From: an uncultured Bacteroidota bacterium
GTDB lineage: Bacteria > Bacteroidota > Bacteroidia > Bacteroidales > UBA12481
DNA: 13,535 nucleotides
Assembly: GCA_903832165.1 (NCBI GenBank)
Contig: CAILAQ010000534.1
Span: 1-13,535 of the forward strand
Reading direction: 5' to 3'
A program made the translations under genes and the position numbers. Of this stretch, positions 1 to 6,731 are shown in pieces. Each line of letters starts with the position of its first letter. The stretch's first letter is position 1. Below the pieces are notes generated by a model, which worked only from the letters and a program-made list of their open reading frames with translations, was not told where the DNA came from and did not search any database.

Positions 1-1
1 A

Positions 2-181
2 TCAAAAACTTACCGGTTCAATATCGGACGGTATGTTCAGGAACTCGTTCATCCCAATCCCGACAAGCGCATCGCCAACACCGGCCTGTTTGTGGTCATC
101 ACCGACGAAAGGACCAGCGCCAACAGGATAATTGTGGACAACAAGATGAAGCTGATTATTACCTATACGCCGCTGCAATAA
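2..181 (+). CDS. C-terminal end of a DUF4270-like protein (partial)
   Basis: The window opens inside an ORF whose last 59 codons are readable and end at TAA 179-181. The tail has a beta-strand-rich pattern, with ANRIIVDN followed by MKLIITYTPLQ at the very end. This resembles my recollection of the C-terminus of DUF4270 proteins, Bacteroidetes exported or lipoproteins of unknown function that typically end in an NRI...MKL.I.YT motif and often lie just upstream of glmS. The same-strand position before glmS agrees with that. The N-terminus, including any signal peptide, lies outside the window, so localisation cannot be checked. An intrinsic terminator follows 26 nt after the stop, so it is probably transcribed separately from glmS. 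The assignment rests on a short tail plus synteny; another exported beta-rich protein remains possible. Confidence 0.6.
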   Translation, partial: SKTYRFNIGRYVQELVHPNPDKRIANTGLFVVITDERTSANRIIVDNKMKLIITYTPLQ

Positions 182-201
182 GGCTCAAGGCTCAAGGAAA
201 G
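181..201 (+). repeat. Degenerate heptamer repeat flush with the stop codon
   Basis: Two exact copies of AGGCTCA (181-187, 188-194) are followed by a diverged third unit (AGGAAAG). The first unit starts on the last base of the TAA stop of the upstream gene. Similar short-period tracts follow other genes in this window. Confidence 0.6.
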
Positions 202-207
202 ATATAA

Positions 208-246
208 GTAAAAAGGCTGAAGGGGAGAACTCTTCGGCCTTTTTAC
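208..246 (+). terminator. Intrinsic terminator after the DUF4270-like gene
   Basis: GTAAAAAGGCTGAAG (208-222) pairs with CTTCGGCCTTTTTAC (232-246): 15 base pairs with one G:U, around a 9-nt loop. The 3' arm contains a run of five T. The A-rich 5' arm and T-rich 3' arm could also terminate on the other strand. It separates the upstream gene from glmS. Confidence 0.8.
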
Positions 247-248
247 AT

Positions 249-377
249 TTAAAGTTGCCAACTTTAAGCAGAAGTTTCTGCCAAGTCAGACGGCTCTGTT
301 TAAAGTTGGCAACTTTAAAATTATATAGCAGAAGTTTCTGCCAAGTCAGACGGCTCTGTTTAAAGTTGGCAACTTTA
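249..377. repeat. Three 17-bp palindromes alternating with a 51-bp direct repeat in the glmS leader
   Basis: The palindrome TAAAGTTGSCAACTTTA (8-bp arms around one central base) occurs at 250-266 (centre C), 301-317 and 361-377 (centre G). The last two copies end an exact 51-bp direct repeat (267-317 and 327-377; 60-bp period). Each 51-bp unit also begins with a second small dyad, GCAGAA-GT-TTCTGC (268-281 and 328-341). The block lies between the upstream terminator and the glmS start, and the last palindrome ends 33 nt before the ATG. It could be an operator array, a set of RNA hairpins if transcription begins upstream, or a dispersed extragenic palindrome family. No ORF crosses it convincingly. 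Confidence 0.85.
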
Positions 378-381
378 TATG

Positions 382-389
382 TACCTTAG
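382..389 (+). promoter_or_regulatory. Possible -7 box of the glmS promoter
   Basis: TACCTTAG matches the Bacteroidetes -7 consensus TAnnTTTG at all but one position. It ends 21 nt before the glmS ATG, leaving a short 5' UTR. No clear TTTG -33 element lies at the usual distance; the third leader palindrome occupies that area, so a protein bound there could interfere with or help the polymerase. Assigned by consensus only. Confidence 0.35.
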
Positions 390-410
390 CGTTATCTAAC
401 CTTTTATATT

Positions 411-2246
411 ATGTGTGGAATTGTCGGGTACATCGGCTCGCGCGAAGCCTATCCTATAATTATAAACGGATTAAAACGCCTTGAATACCGCGGCTATGAT
501 TCTGCGGGAATTGCTTTGATCAGTGAAGGATTCAATGTTCAGAAATGCAAAGGCAAAGTTGCCGACCTGGAAAGGATGGGAACTTCGCGTATCAAGTCGG
601 GAACCATCGGGATGGGCCATACCCGCTGGGCCACTCATGGCGAGCCCAATGAGATAAATGCCCATCCGCATACCTCCTTCAAGGGACATTTCGTGATGGT
701 TCACAATGGAATCATCGAGAATTATGCATCGATAAAAAGGCACCTGAAAACCCGCGGTATCGGGTTCACCGGAGAGACGGATACGGAGGTACTGGTCAAT
801 CTCATTGAGCATCTGTATCTCGAAGGCGACTTATCTGCGGAACTGGCTATCCTGATGGCCCTGAATAAGGTAGAGGGAGCATACGGTATCGTTGTGGCCT
901 GCCTTGATGAGCCGGACAAACTTTTTGCCGCGCGCAAAGGGAGTCCGCTGGTTATTGGCGTGGGTCAGGGCGAATATTATCTGGCATCGGACGCGACACC
1001 ACTGGTGGAACATACCCAAAACGTAATTTACCTGAACGACGAGGATTTCGCAATGATCAGCCGTGACAGGCTGGTTTTGAGATCGCTCAGAAGTTCATCG
1101 CATGATCCTGAAATACAGGAGCTCGACCTGTCGATCGGAGAAATCGACAAGGAAGGATATGCCCATTTCATGCTTAAGGAGATTTTTGAGCAGCCGAGGG
1201 CCATTCAGGACACCTTCAGGGGACGGGTGCTTCCCGACTTATCAGGAATCCAGCTGGGCGGACTTCATGATGTACTCCAGAAGCTTTACTCAGCCAAAAG
1301 AATAATTATTACCGCCTGCGGTACTTCATGGCATGCCGGCCTTGTTGGAGAATACTTCTTCGAGGAGCTGGCCCGGGTGCCAGTGGAGGTGGAATACAGT
1401 TCAGAATTCCGTTACCGGAACCCGATTCTCGGTCCCGACGATATTGTCCTGGCGATCAGTCAGAGCGGAGAAACTGCGGATACACTGGCGGCCATCAAGC
1501 TGGCCCGCGAGAGGGGTGCCACCGTGCTCGGAATCTGCAACGTGGTTGGCTCTTCGATCGCACGGGAAACAAATGCCGGAGTGTATACGCATGCCGGCCC
1601 CGAGATCGGAGTAGCCAGTACAAAGGCTTTTACGGCTCAGGTTACGGTGCTGATCATGATAGCCCTGATGACTGGCAGAAATAACGGAACGCTCACAAAA
1701 GAACGATATGAAGAGCTGATTGCCGAACTCGTTGAGATTCCCGGCAAACTAAGAAAAACACTGGAAAAAGATGATGAGATTCTGGAGATTGCCAAAATAT
1801 TCCAGCATACCAAAAATGCAATATACATGGGACGCGGAGTATTTTTCCCGGTAGCCCTGGAAGGTGCGTTAAAACTTAAAGAGATAAGCTATATCCATGC
1901 AGAAGGATATCCGGCAGCTGAGATGAAGCACGGCCCGATAGCGCTCATCGACGAAAACATGCCGGTTGTTGTGGTAGCAGCCAGGGACCAGACCCTCGAT
2001 AAAGTGGTGAGCAATGTGCAGGAAATCAAGGCGCGCAAAGGCACAGTGATTGCCATTGTTTCGGAGGGTGACCAGGAGATATCACGTCTGGCCGACCATG
2101 TCATTGCCGTACCCGATTCACTGCCGGAGTTTTCGGTTCTGCTTTCGGTGATTCCGCTGCAGCTTCTGGCCTACCATATTGCGGTGCTGAGGGGTTGTGA
2201 TGTTGATCAGCCGCGTAACCTTGCCAAGTCAGTCACGGTAGAATAA
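411..2246 (+). CDS. glmS: Glutamine--fructose-6-phosphate aminotransferase (isomerizing)
   Basis: Cytoplasmic enzyme that makes glucosamine-6-phosphate from fructose-6-phosphate and glutamine, the entry step to UDP-GlcNAc for peptidoglycan and LPS. The 611-aa length is normal for GlmS. The N-terminal class II glutaminase domain (about 2-240) starts MCGIVGYIG, so Cys2 becomes the N-terminal nucleophile after Met removal; this fixes the start at 411. RGYDSAG (27-33) and TRWATHGEP (71-79) are the glutaminase signatures. SIS domain 1 carries ACGTS (302-306) and SQSGETADT (350-358); SIS domain 2 carries EGALKLKEISYIHAEGY (from 484) and MKHGPIALI. The C-terminus ends DQPRNLAKSVTVE, as expected for the sugar-site tail. 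All key residues are present. The DUF4954 gene follows after 6 nt, implying co-transcription. No glmS ribozyme is visible upstream, so control would be by other means, perhaps through the palindromic leader. Confidence 0.98.
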   Translation: MCGIVGYIGSREAYPIIINGLKRLEYRGYDSAGIALISEGFNVQKCKGKVADLERMGTSRIKSGTIGMGHTRWATHGEPNEINAHPHTSFKGHFVMVHNGIIENYASIKRHLKTRGIGFTGETDTEVLVNLIEHLYLEGDLSAELAILMALNKVEGAYGIVVACLDEPDKLFAARKGSPLVIGVGQGEYYLASDATPLVEHTQNVIYLNDEDFAMISRDRLVLRSLRSSSHDPEIQELDLSIGEIDKEGYAHFMLKEIFEQPRAIQDTFRGRVLPDLSGIQLGGLHDVLQKLYSAKRIIITACGTSWHAGLVGEYFFEELARVPVEVEYSSEFRYRNPILGPDDIVLAISQSGETADTLAAIKLARERGATVLGICNVVGSSIARETNAGVYTHAGPEIGVASTKAFTAQVTVLIMIALMTGRNNGTLTKERYEELIAELVEIPGKLRKTLEKDDEILEIAKIFQHTKNAIYMGRGVFFPVALEGALKLKEISYIHAEGYPAAEMKHGPIALIDENMPVVVVAARDQTLDKVVSNVQEIKARKGTVIAIVSEGDQEISRLADHVIAVPDSLPEFSVLLSVIPLQLLAYHIAVLRGCDVDQPRNLAKSVTVE

Positions 2247-2252
2247 TGCCGA

Positions 2253-4259
2253 ATGAAAGAATCAGCCTATCGCCATCTCACTGCCTCAGAGGTCAGTAAA
2301 CTTGAGTTACAGGGCTGCACAGCAGAATCCTGGGAACGAGTGCAGGTAAAGCCGGAATTCGATACTTCCCGGATTAAACGGGTAAGTTTTCACGGTGATG
2401 TTCAGCTCGGGACCTTTCAGGGAATGGCTGATTTTGCCGGTGGCCTCAGATTGCCTTCGGGAATATCGGACACACGCCTGTACAATTGCCGTATCGGCGA
2501 TGATGTGTTTATCAGCGGACCCATCGAAATGATTGCCAATTATCATATCGGTGACCGTGCAGTAATCAGTCATATCGATGTTATGGTGTATGAAGGGCCA
2601 ACCGGTTTTGGAAACGGGTTTCGTGTATCGGTGCTGAATGAAGCCGGCGGCAGGGAGGTTCCGATATTTGACCGTTTATCGGCTCAGCTGGCCTATATCC
2701 TTGCCTTATACCGCCACCGGCCAGACGTGATCAGCAGGATTACGGCAATGATAGATGATTATACAAGGCAGCTCGACCAGGGTTATGGAGTGGTAAGCGA
2801 GGGAGCCCGGATCTCTCACACTCACCTGATCCGGAATGTCAGGATCGGACCCTATGCTGTGATCGATGGGGCTACGAGTCTCGAAGAGGGCAGCATAAAC
2901 TCCTGCCTGGAAGATCCGGTATACATCGGCCCGGGAATCAGTGCCAGAGATTTTATCGTTTCCTCCGGCTCCAGGATCACAGATTCAGTATTTCTGGACA
3001 AATGCTTTGTTGGACAGGGAGTTGAACTTGGAAAACAATATTCAGCAGAGAATTCCCTTTTCTTTGCCAATTGTGCAGGATTTCACGGGGAGGCCTGTTC
3101 TGTTTTTGCAGGGCCCTTCACGGTAACACATCATAAATCCACCCTACTGATTGCCGCCTATTTTTCCTTTCTGAATGCCGGGTCGGGCTCCAACCAGAGC
3201 AACCATATGTACAAGCTCGGTCCCATACATCAGGGAATCGTGGAACGGGGTTCTAAAACGACCAGCGACTCCTATCTCCTTTGGCCCAGCAAGATCGGTC
3301 CGTTCACCCTGGTAATGGGCCGTCATTACAAAAACTCCGATACCTCCGACCTGCCGTTCTCCTACCTGGTGGAAAGCAACGATGAGAGTATTCTGTCGCC
3401 GGGAGTTAATCTGAAATCTGTAGGCACGATCCGTGATGCCCAAAAATGGCCAAAGCGCGATCGCCGAAGGGATCCCGACCTGTTGGATGTAATTAACTAT
3501 AACCTACTGAGCCCCTTTACGATACAAAAAATGTGGAGAGGGAGGGAAATCCTGCGAAACCTACAAAAAACATCAGGTCAAAAATCCGAATTCTACTCTT
3601 TTGAAAACACAAAAATCCCCCGGAATGCGCTTGAGCGTGGGATTCAACTGTATACCACCGGGATCATAAAATTTCTCGGCAACTCCATTATCTCCAGGAT
3701 CGAAAAGGGAGATTGCTCAACCGCAGAAAAATTGCAGGAAACGTTGAAAGCCGATACCGGATCAGGAAAAGGCAATTGGATCGATATGGCCGGATTGATA
3801 ACACCCCAGGAGCTGGCTGAAAAACTGCTCGACCGGATCAGTAACGGACAGGTGAACAGCATCGCAGGGATTGAGGAAGAGTTCAGGCTCTGGCACAGCG
3901 ATTATTATGAGATGGAGTGGACCTGGGCACGTGAACTGGTTGCAAAGGAATTCAGGATAAATCTCGATTCCATCATACCTGAAGCAGTTATTCCGATCGT
4001 TGAAACCTGGCGCAAGGCAGTTGTCGACCTGGATGAAATGCTTTATGAAGATGCCCGGAAAGAGTTCAGGATATCTGCGCAAACCGGTTTCGGGACAGAT
4101 GGCGGTGAAGAGGAGCGAGCCAAAGACTTTAGCGAGGTACGCGGTGAGTTTGAGCAGAATCCGGCGGTTATTGCAATCAGGGAACATATCAGGAAAAAGA
4201 CAGCTCTGGCCTCAAAAATTATCGGTCGATTGCTCCAAAATCTCAATTCCCCGGTTTGA
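2253..4259 (+). CDS. DUF4954 family protein with hexapeptide-like repeats
   Basis: A 668-aa protein of unknown function. The segment NQSNHMYKLGPIHQG (314-328), followed by ERGSKTTSDSY and VMGRHY (354-359), matches what I recall as the DUF4954 core, a family largely confined to Bacteroidetes and related phyla. Residues about 65-270 contain short imperfect repeats of the I-G-x-x-x-x type (CRIGDDVFISG, YHIGDRAVISH, VRIGPYAVIDG, VYIGPGISARD), as in left-handed beta-helix proteins such as GlmU and LpxA. The C-terminal half (about 440-660) looks alpha-helical and charged, possibly the separate DUF6819 region. There is no signal peptide or membrane segment, so it is probably cytoplasmic. It begins 6 nt after the glmS stop and has no promoter of its own that I can see. 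An amino-sugar-related acyl- or nucleotidyl-transferase-like role, or a scaffold role, is inference from fold and operon; no catalytic residue is established. Confidence 0.85.
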   Translation: MKESAYRHLTASEVSKLELQGCTAESWERVQVKPEFDTSRIKRVSFHGDVQLGTFQGMADFAGGLRLPSGISDTRLYNCRIGDDVFISGPIEMIANYHIGDRAVISHIDVMVYEGPTGFGNGFRVSVLNEAGGREVPIFDRLSAQLAYILALYRHRPDVISRITAMIDDYTRQLDQGYGVVSEGARISHTHLIRNVRIGPYAVIDGATSLEEGSINSCLEDPVYIGPGISARDFIVSSGSRITDSVFLDKCFVGQGVELGKQYSAENSLFFANCAGFHGEACSVFAGPFTVTHHKSTLLIAAYFSFLNAGSGSNQSNHMYKLGPIHQGIVERGSKTTSDSYLLWPSKIGPFTLVMGRHYKNSDTSDLPFSYLVESNDESILSPGVNLKSVGTIRDAQKWPKRDRRRDPDLLDVINYNLLSPFTIQKMWRGREILRNLQKTSGQKSEFYSFENTKIPRNALERGIQLYTTGIIKFLGNSIISRIEKGDCSTAEKLQETLKADTGSGKGNWIDMAGLITPQELAEKLLDRISNGQVNSIAGIEEEFRLWHSDYYEMEWTWARELVAKEFRINLDSIIPEAVIPIVETWRKAVVDLDEMLYEDARKEFRISAQTGFGTDGGEEERAKDFSEVRGEFEQNPAVIAIREHIRKKTALASKIIGRLLQNLNSPV

Positions 4260-4287
4260 AATCTCCTAACGGGGCTGGGAGAGAATA

Positions 4288-4443
4288 GGGCAGGAGGGCA
4301 GAAAGGCAAGACGGCAGAAAGGAAAGCTCAAAAGGTTAAAATTATAAGGTGCACTTAGTCAGCTTTTTACTTATTTTTATAACTTTACTTTTTGCCTTTT
4401 TGCCTTTTTGCCTTTTTGCCTTTTTGCCCTCTTGCCGTCTTGC
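4288..4443. repeat. Inverted blocks of GGCARRRR octamers between convergent genes
   Basis: The 248-bp gap between the DUF4954 stop and the rnr stop holds no gene. From 4288 to 4335 the plus strand runs in 8-bp steps of roughly GGCARRRR form. From 4388 to 4443 there are seven octamers in the opposite orientation: five exact CTTTTTGC units, then CCTCTTGC and CGTCTTGC. GGCAAGACGGCA (4305-4316) is perfectly complementary to 4433-4444, so the two blocks can fold into a long imperfect stem. This may serve as a bidirectional transcription stop, though neither strand shows a compact classical terminator here. Replication slippage probably made the five identical units. Confidence 0.8.
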
Positions 4444-4488
4444 CCTATACAAACATTCCGATTTTGTCCCACCCCCCCTATTAATAAA

Positions 4489-4503
4489 TGTGCCTTGTGC
4501 CTT
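4489..4503 (-). repeat. Heptamer pair just after rnr
   Basis: On the minus strand, two exact AAGGCAC heptamers (4503-4497 and 4496-4490) start 4 nt after the TGA stop of rnr. The plus-strand view contains AATGTGCC, the same word that dominates the octamer tract after cysS. Confidence 0.55.
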
Positions 4504-4507
4504 TTGT

Positions 4508-6652
4508 TCAGGCTAGCTTAAAATCCATCTGGCGCTTGGCGAGGTTAGTTCGGGCGATCTCGATCCTGACTTTCTGGCCAATCACAAAACGCCTGCGTGT
4601 CTGAGCTCCGACCAGGCAATAGTTCTTCTCATCGTATTCGTAGAAATCGTCATCCATATCGCGCATCGGGACCATTCCTTCGCAGTGATTATCACTAAGT
4701 TCCACATAAAATCCCCACTCGCTGATTCCGGAAATTATGCCTTCAAATTTCTGCCCGATCTTATCCTGCAGAAATTCAACCTGCTTATATTTTGTACTCG
4801 CACGTTCCGCCTTGACCGCCCGATCCTCCATCATGCTCGACTGAATGCACATTCCCTCCACTTTTGGCTGGTTTTCAGAAGGTTCATTATGCAAATACAA
4901 ATCAAGGAGCCTGTGAACCATTAAATCAGGATAGCGCCTGATGGGGGAGGTAAAATGGGTATAATGCTCAAACGACAGTCCATAATGACCGATATTCTGT
5001 GTTGAATATTTTGCTTTGGCCATTGTTCTGATAGCCAGGCTTTCAATAATATACTGTTCGTTTTTACCCCTGATCTGAGTTAGCAGCTTGTTCATTGAAT
5101 CGGCGATGGCCTTATGGCTGGCTGTTTTAACCGAATACCCGAATGTGTGTATAAAATTGGAGAAATTTATCAGTTTTTCCACGTTAGGCCGGTCATGTAT
5201 GCGGTATACAAACGTTTTTGCCTTTTGACCCTGCTTAACTTTACCAATGCGTTCCGCCACTTTTTGATTGGCGAGCAGCATGAACTCCGCGATCAGCCAG
5301 TTTGATTCCTTAGCCTCCTTAAAGTAAACACCGGTGGGTTTTCCTTTTTCATCAAGATAAAACTTAACCTCCTCGCGTTCAAACGAGAATGAACCTCTCT
5401 TAAACCGTTCTTCGCGCAAAATGGAAGCCATTTTATGGAACTGAAGGATCTCGGTTGAAAGATCGCCTTCGCCGGTAACAATAACCTGCTGAGCCTCCTC
5501 ATAGGAAAAGCGGCGATCGGAATGAATAACAGTGCGTCCAAACCATTGGGTCAGGACTTCAGACTTCTCATTCATTTCAAATACCGCTGAAAAAGTCAGC
5601 CGGTCTACGTGCGGCTTAAGCGAGCATAAATCATTGGAAAGGCGTTCAGGCAGCATTGGGACTACGCGATCCACGAGGTAGACTGATGTGCCGCGGGTAA
5701 AAGCTTCCTTATCGATTTCCGAGGAAGGCCTCACATAATGGCTTACATCAGCGATGTGCACCCCGATTTCCCAGTTTCCGTTTTCAAGTTTCCTGATAGA
5801 CAGGGCATCATCGAAGTCTTTGGCATCACCCGGATCGATAGTAAAAGTGGTTGTATCGCGGAAGTCTCTCCTTGAGCGGATTTCTTCGGTTGTGATGTCG
5901 CCGGGCACTATTTCTGCCTCGCGGAGCAAATTTTCGGAAAACTTATAAGGAAGTTCAAATTCGGCCAGAATTGCATGAGTTTCAGTTTCATGTTGGCCTG
6001 CAATACCAAGGACATCAATTACCTCACCAAACGGATTTTTTGCTGTTGGAGGCCATTCTGTTATTCGTGCCACCACTTTTTGTCCCTCGGCGGCTCCTTT
6101 CAGGTTGCGTGGGTGAATAAAAATATCGTAAGGCATATCGCGGTTATCGGGAATAAGAAAATAATAGCCCGATGATCTTTCTATGGTACCGACAAAGGTA
6201 CGTTCACGCTGTTCAAGGATCTCAACAATCTCGCCCATCAGTCGCTGGCCTTCCCGGCGGGCATAGAGGTACACCTTCACTTTATCGCCGTTCAGGGCAC
6301 GGTTCACATTCCTGTTATTGATATAAACATCTTCCTTCACCTCATCCGTGATGATATAGGCAGCACCTGAATTTGTCATCTGAACGGTACCGATAATATG
6401 TCCGCCGCGAACTTTCAGCTTGTACTGGCCACGTTCCACCTCATTTAATTGCCCGTTGCGCACCAGCTCCTCCAGCACATCAGAGATCAGTTTTTTCTGA
6501 CCCGGATCACTTAAGCCAAGCTTTGCACTGATCTGTTTATAGTTGAGGCCTTGAGCTGTATTTTGATTAAAGATCCCCAGAATCTTGCTTCTCAGAATTT
6601 TTTTATTGGCTGACTGGGGACTCTCTTTTTTACTTCTTCTTTGCATTATCAT
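4508..6652 (-). CDS. rnr: Ribonuclease R
   Basis: A 3'-to-5' processive exoribonuclease of the RNB/RNase II family, which degrades structured RNA in the cytoplasm during RNA quality control and rRNA turnover. The order of parts is typical: winged-helix-like N-terminus (about 20-80), two cold-shock-type OB domains (about 85-220), the RNB catalytic domain (about 264-583) and a C-terminal S1 domain (633-713). The catalytic motif TIDPGDAKDFDDA (271-283) has all the Mg-binding aspartates (D273, D279, D281, D282). TSPIRRYPDLMVHR (568-581) is the RNB signature near the end of the domain. The length, 714 aa, is usual for Bacteroidetes. Two starts are possible: ATG at 6652, or the third codon ATG at 6646, which would give a more usual leader if the -7 box at 6663-6670 is used. 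There is no lysine-rich C-terminal tail; the protein ends just after S1. It is transcribed divergently from the kinase gene and converges on DUF4954. Confidence 0.96.
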   Translation of the reverse strand: MIMQRRSKKESPQSANKKILRSKILGIFNQNTAQGLNYKQISAKLGLSDPGQKKLISDVLEELVRNGQLNEVERGQYKLKVRGGHIIGTVQMTNSGAAYIITDEVKEDVYINNRNVNRALNGDKVKVYLYARREGQRLMGEIVEILEQRERTFVGTIERSSGYYFLIPDNRDMPYDIFIHPRNLKGAAEGQKVVARITEWPPTAKNPFGEVIDVLGIAGQHETETHAILAEFELPYKFSENLLREAEIVPGDITTEEIRSRRDFRDTTTFTIDPGDAKDFDDALSIRKLENGNWEIGVHIADVSHYVRPSSEIDKEAFTRGTSVYLVDRVVPMLPERLSNDLCSLKPHVDRLTFSAVFEMNEKSEVLTQWFGRTVIHSDRRFSYEEAQQVIVTGEGDLSTEILQFHKMASILREERFKRGSFSFEREEVKFYLDEKGKPTGVYFKEAKESNWLIAEFMLLANQKVAERIGKVKQGQKAKTFVYRIHDRPNVEKLINFSNFIHTFGYSVKTASHKAIADSMNKLLTQIRGKNEQYIIESLAIRTMAKAKYSTQNIGHYGLSFEHYTHFTSPIRRYPDLMVHRLLDLYLHNEPSENQPKVEGMCIQSSMMEDRAVKAERASTKYKQVEFLQDKIGQKFEGIISGISEWGFYVELSDNHCEGMVPMRDMDDDFYEYDEKNYCLVGAQTRRRFVIGQKVRIEIARTNLAKRQMDFKLA

Positions 6653-6670
6653 AATTTTGCTGCAAAATTA
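6652..6670. promoter_or_regulatory. 17-bp palindrome with -7-like boxes on both strands at the rnr start
   Basis: AATTTTGCTGCAAAATT (6653-6669) is a perfect 8-1-8 palindrome beside the rnr start codon. Because of the symmetry, TAATTTTG, a full match to TAnnTTTG, occurs on the plus strand (6652-6659) and on the minus strand (6670-6663). The minus-strand box could drive rnr with an almost absent leader. No convincing -33 element is seen. The dyad could equally be a dimeric repressor site. Confidence 0.4.
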
Positions 6671-6703
6671 GCCAATTTAAAGGGGTTATTGCCGGATTAA
6701 CAT

Positions 6704-6711
6704 TAAATTTG
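6704..6711 (+). promoter_or_regulatory. Putative -7 box for the sensor kinase operon
   Basis: TAAATTTG is a full match to TAnnTTTG and ends 20 nt before the GTG start, the same spacing seen for the boxes before glmS and cysS. A -33 TTTG at the expected distance is not visible. Confidence 0.45.
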
Positions 6712-6731
6712 AGTTAATTATCCTTCTTATT

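Noticed and set aside
249..377. CRISPR array, because repeats alternate with spacers
   Set aside because: The spacers are themselves repeated (51-bp exact direct repeat), there are only three units, and no cas gene is nearby.
182..410. glmS self-cleaving ribozyme upstream of glmS
   Set aside because: That ribozyme is known mainly from Firmicutes. I see no conserved core, and the space is filled by a terminator and palindromic repeats.
3762..4187. 141-aa minus-strand ORF opposite DUF4954
   Set aside because: It is antisense to a convincing, full-length gene and shows no recognisable domain.
4388..4443. CRISPR or coding repeat in the octamer block
   Set aside because: The units are 8 bp with no spacers, and no supported ORF covers the block.
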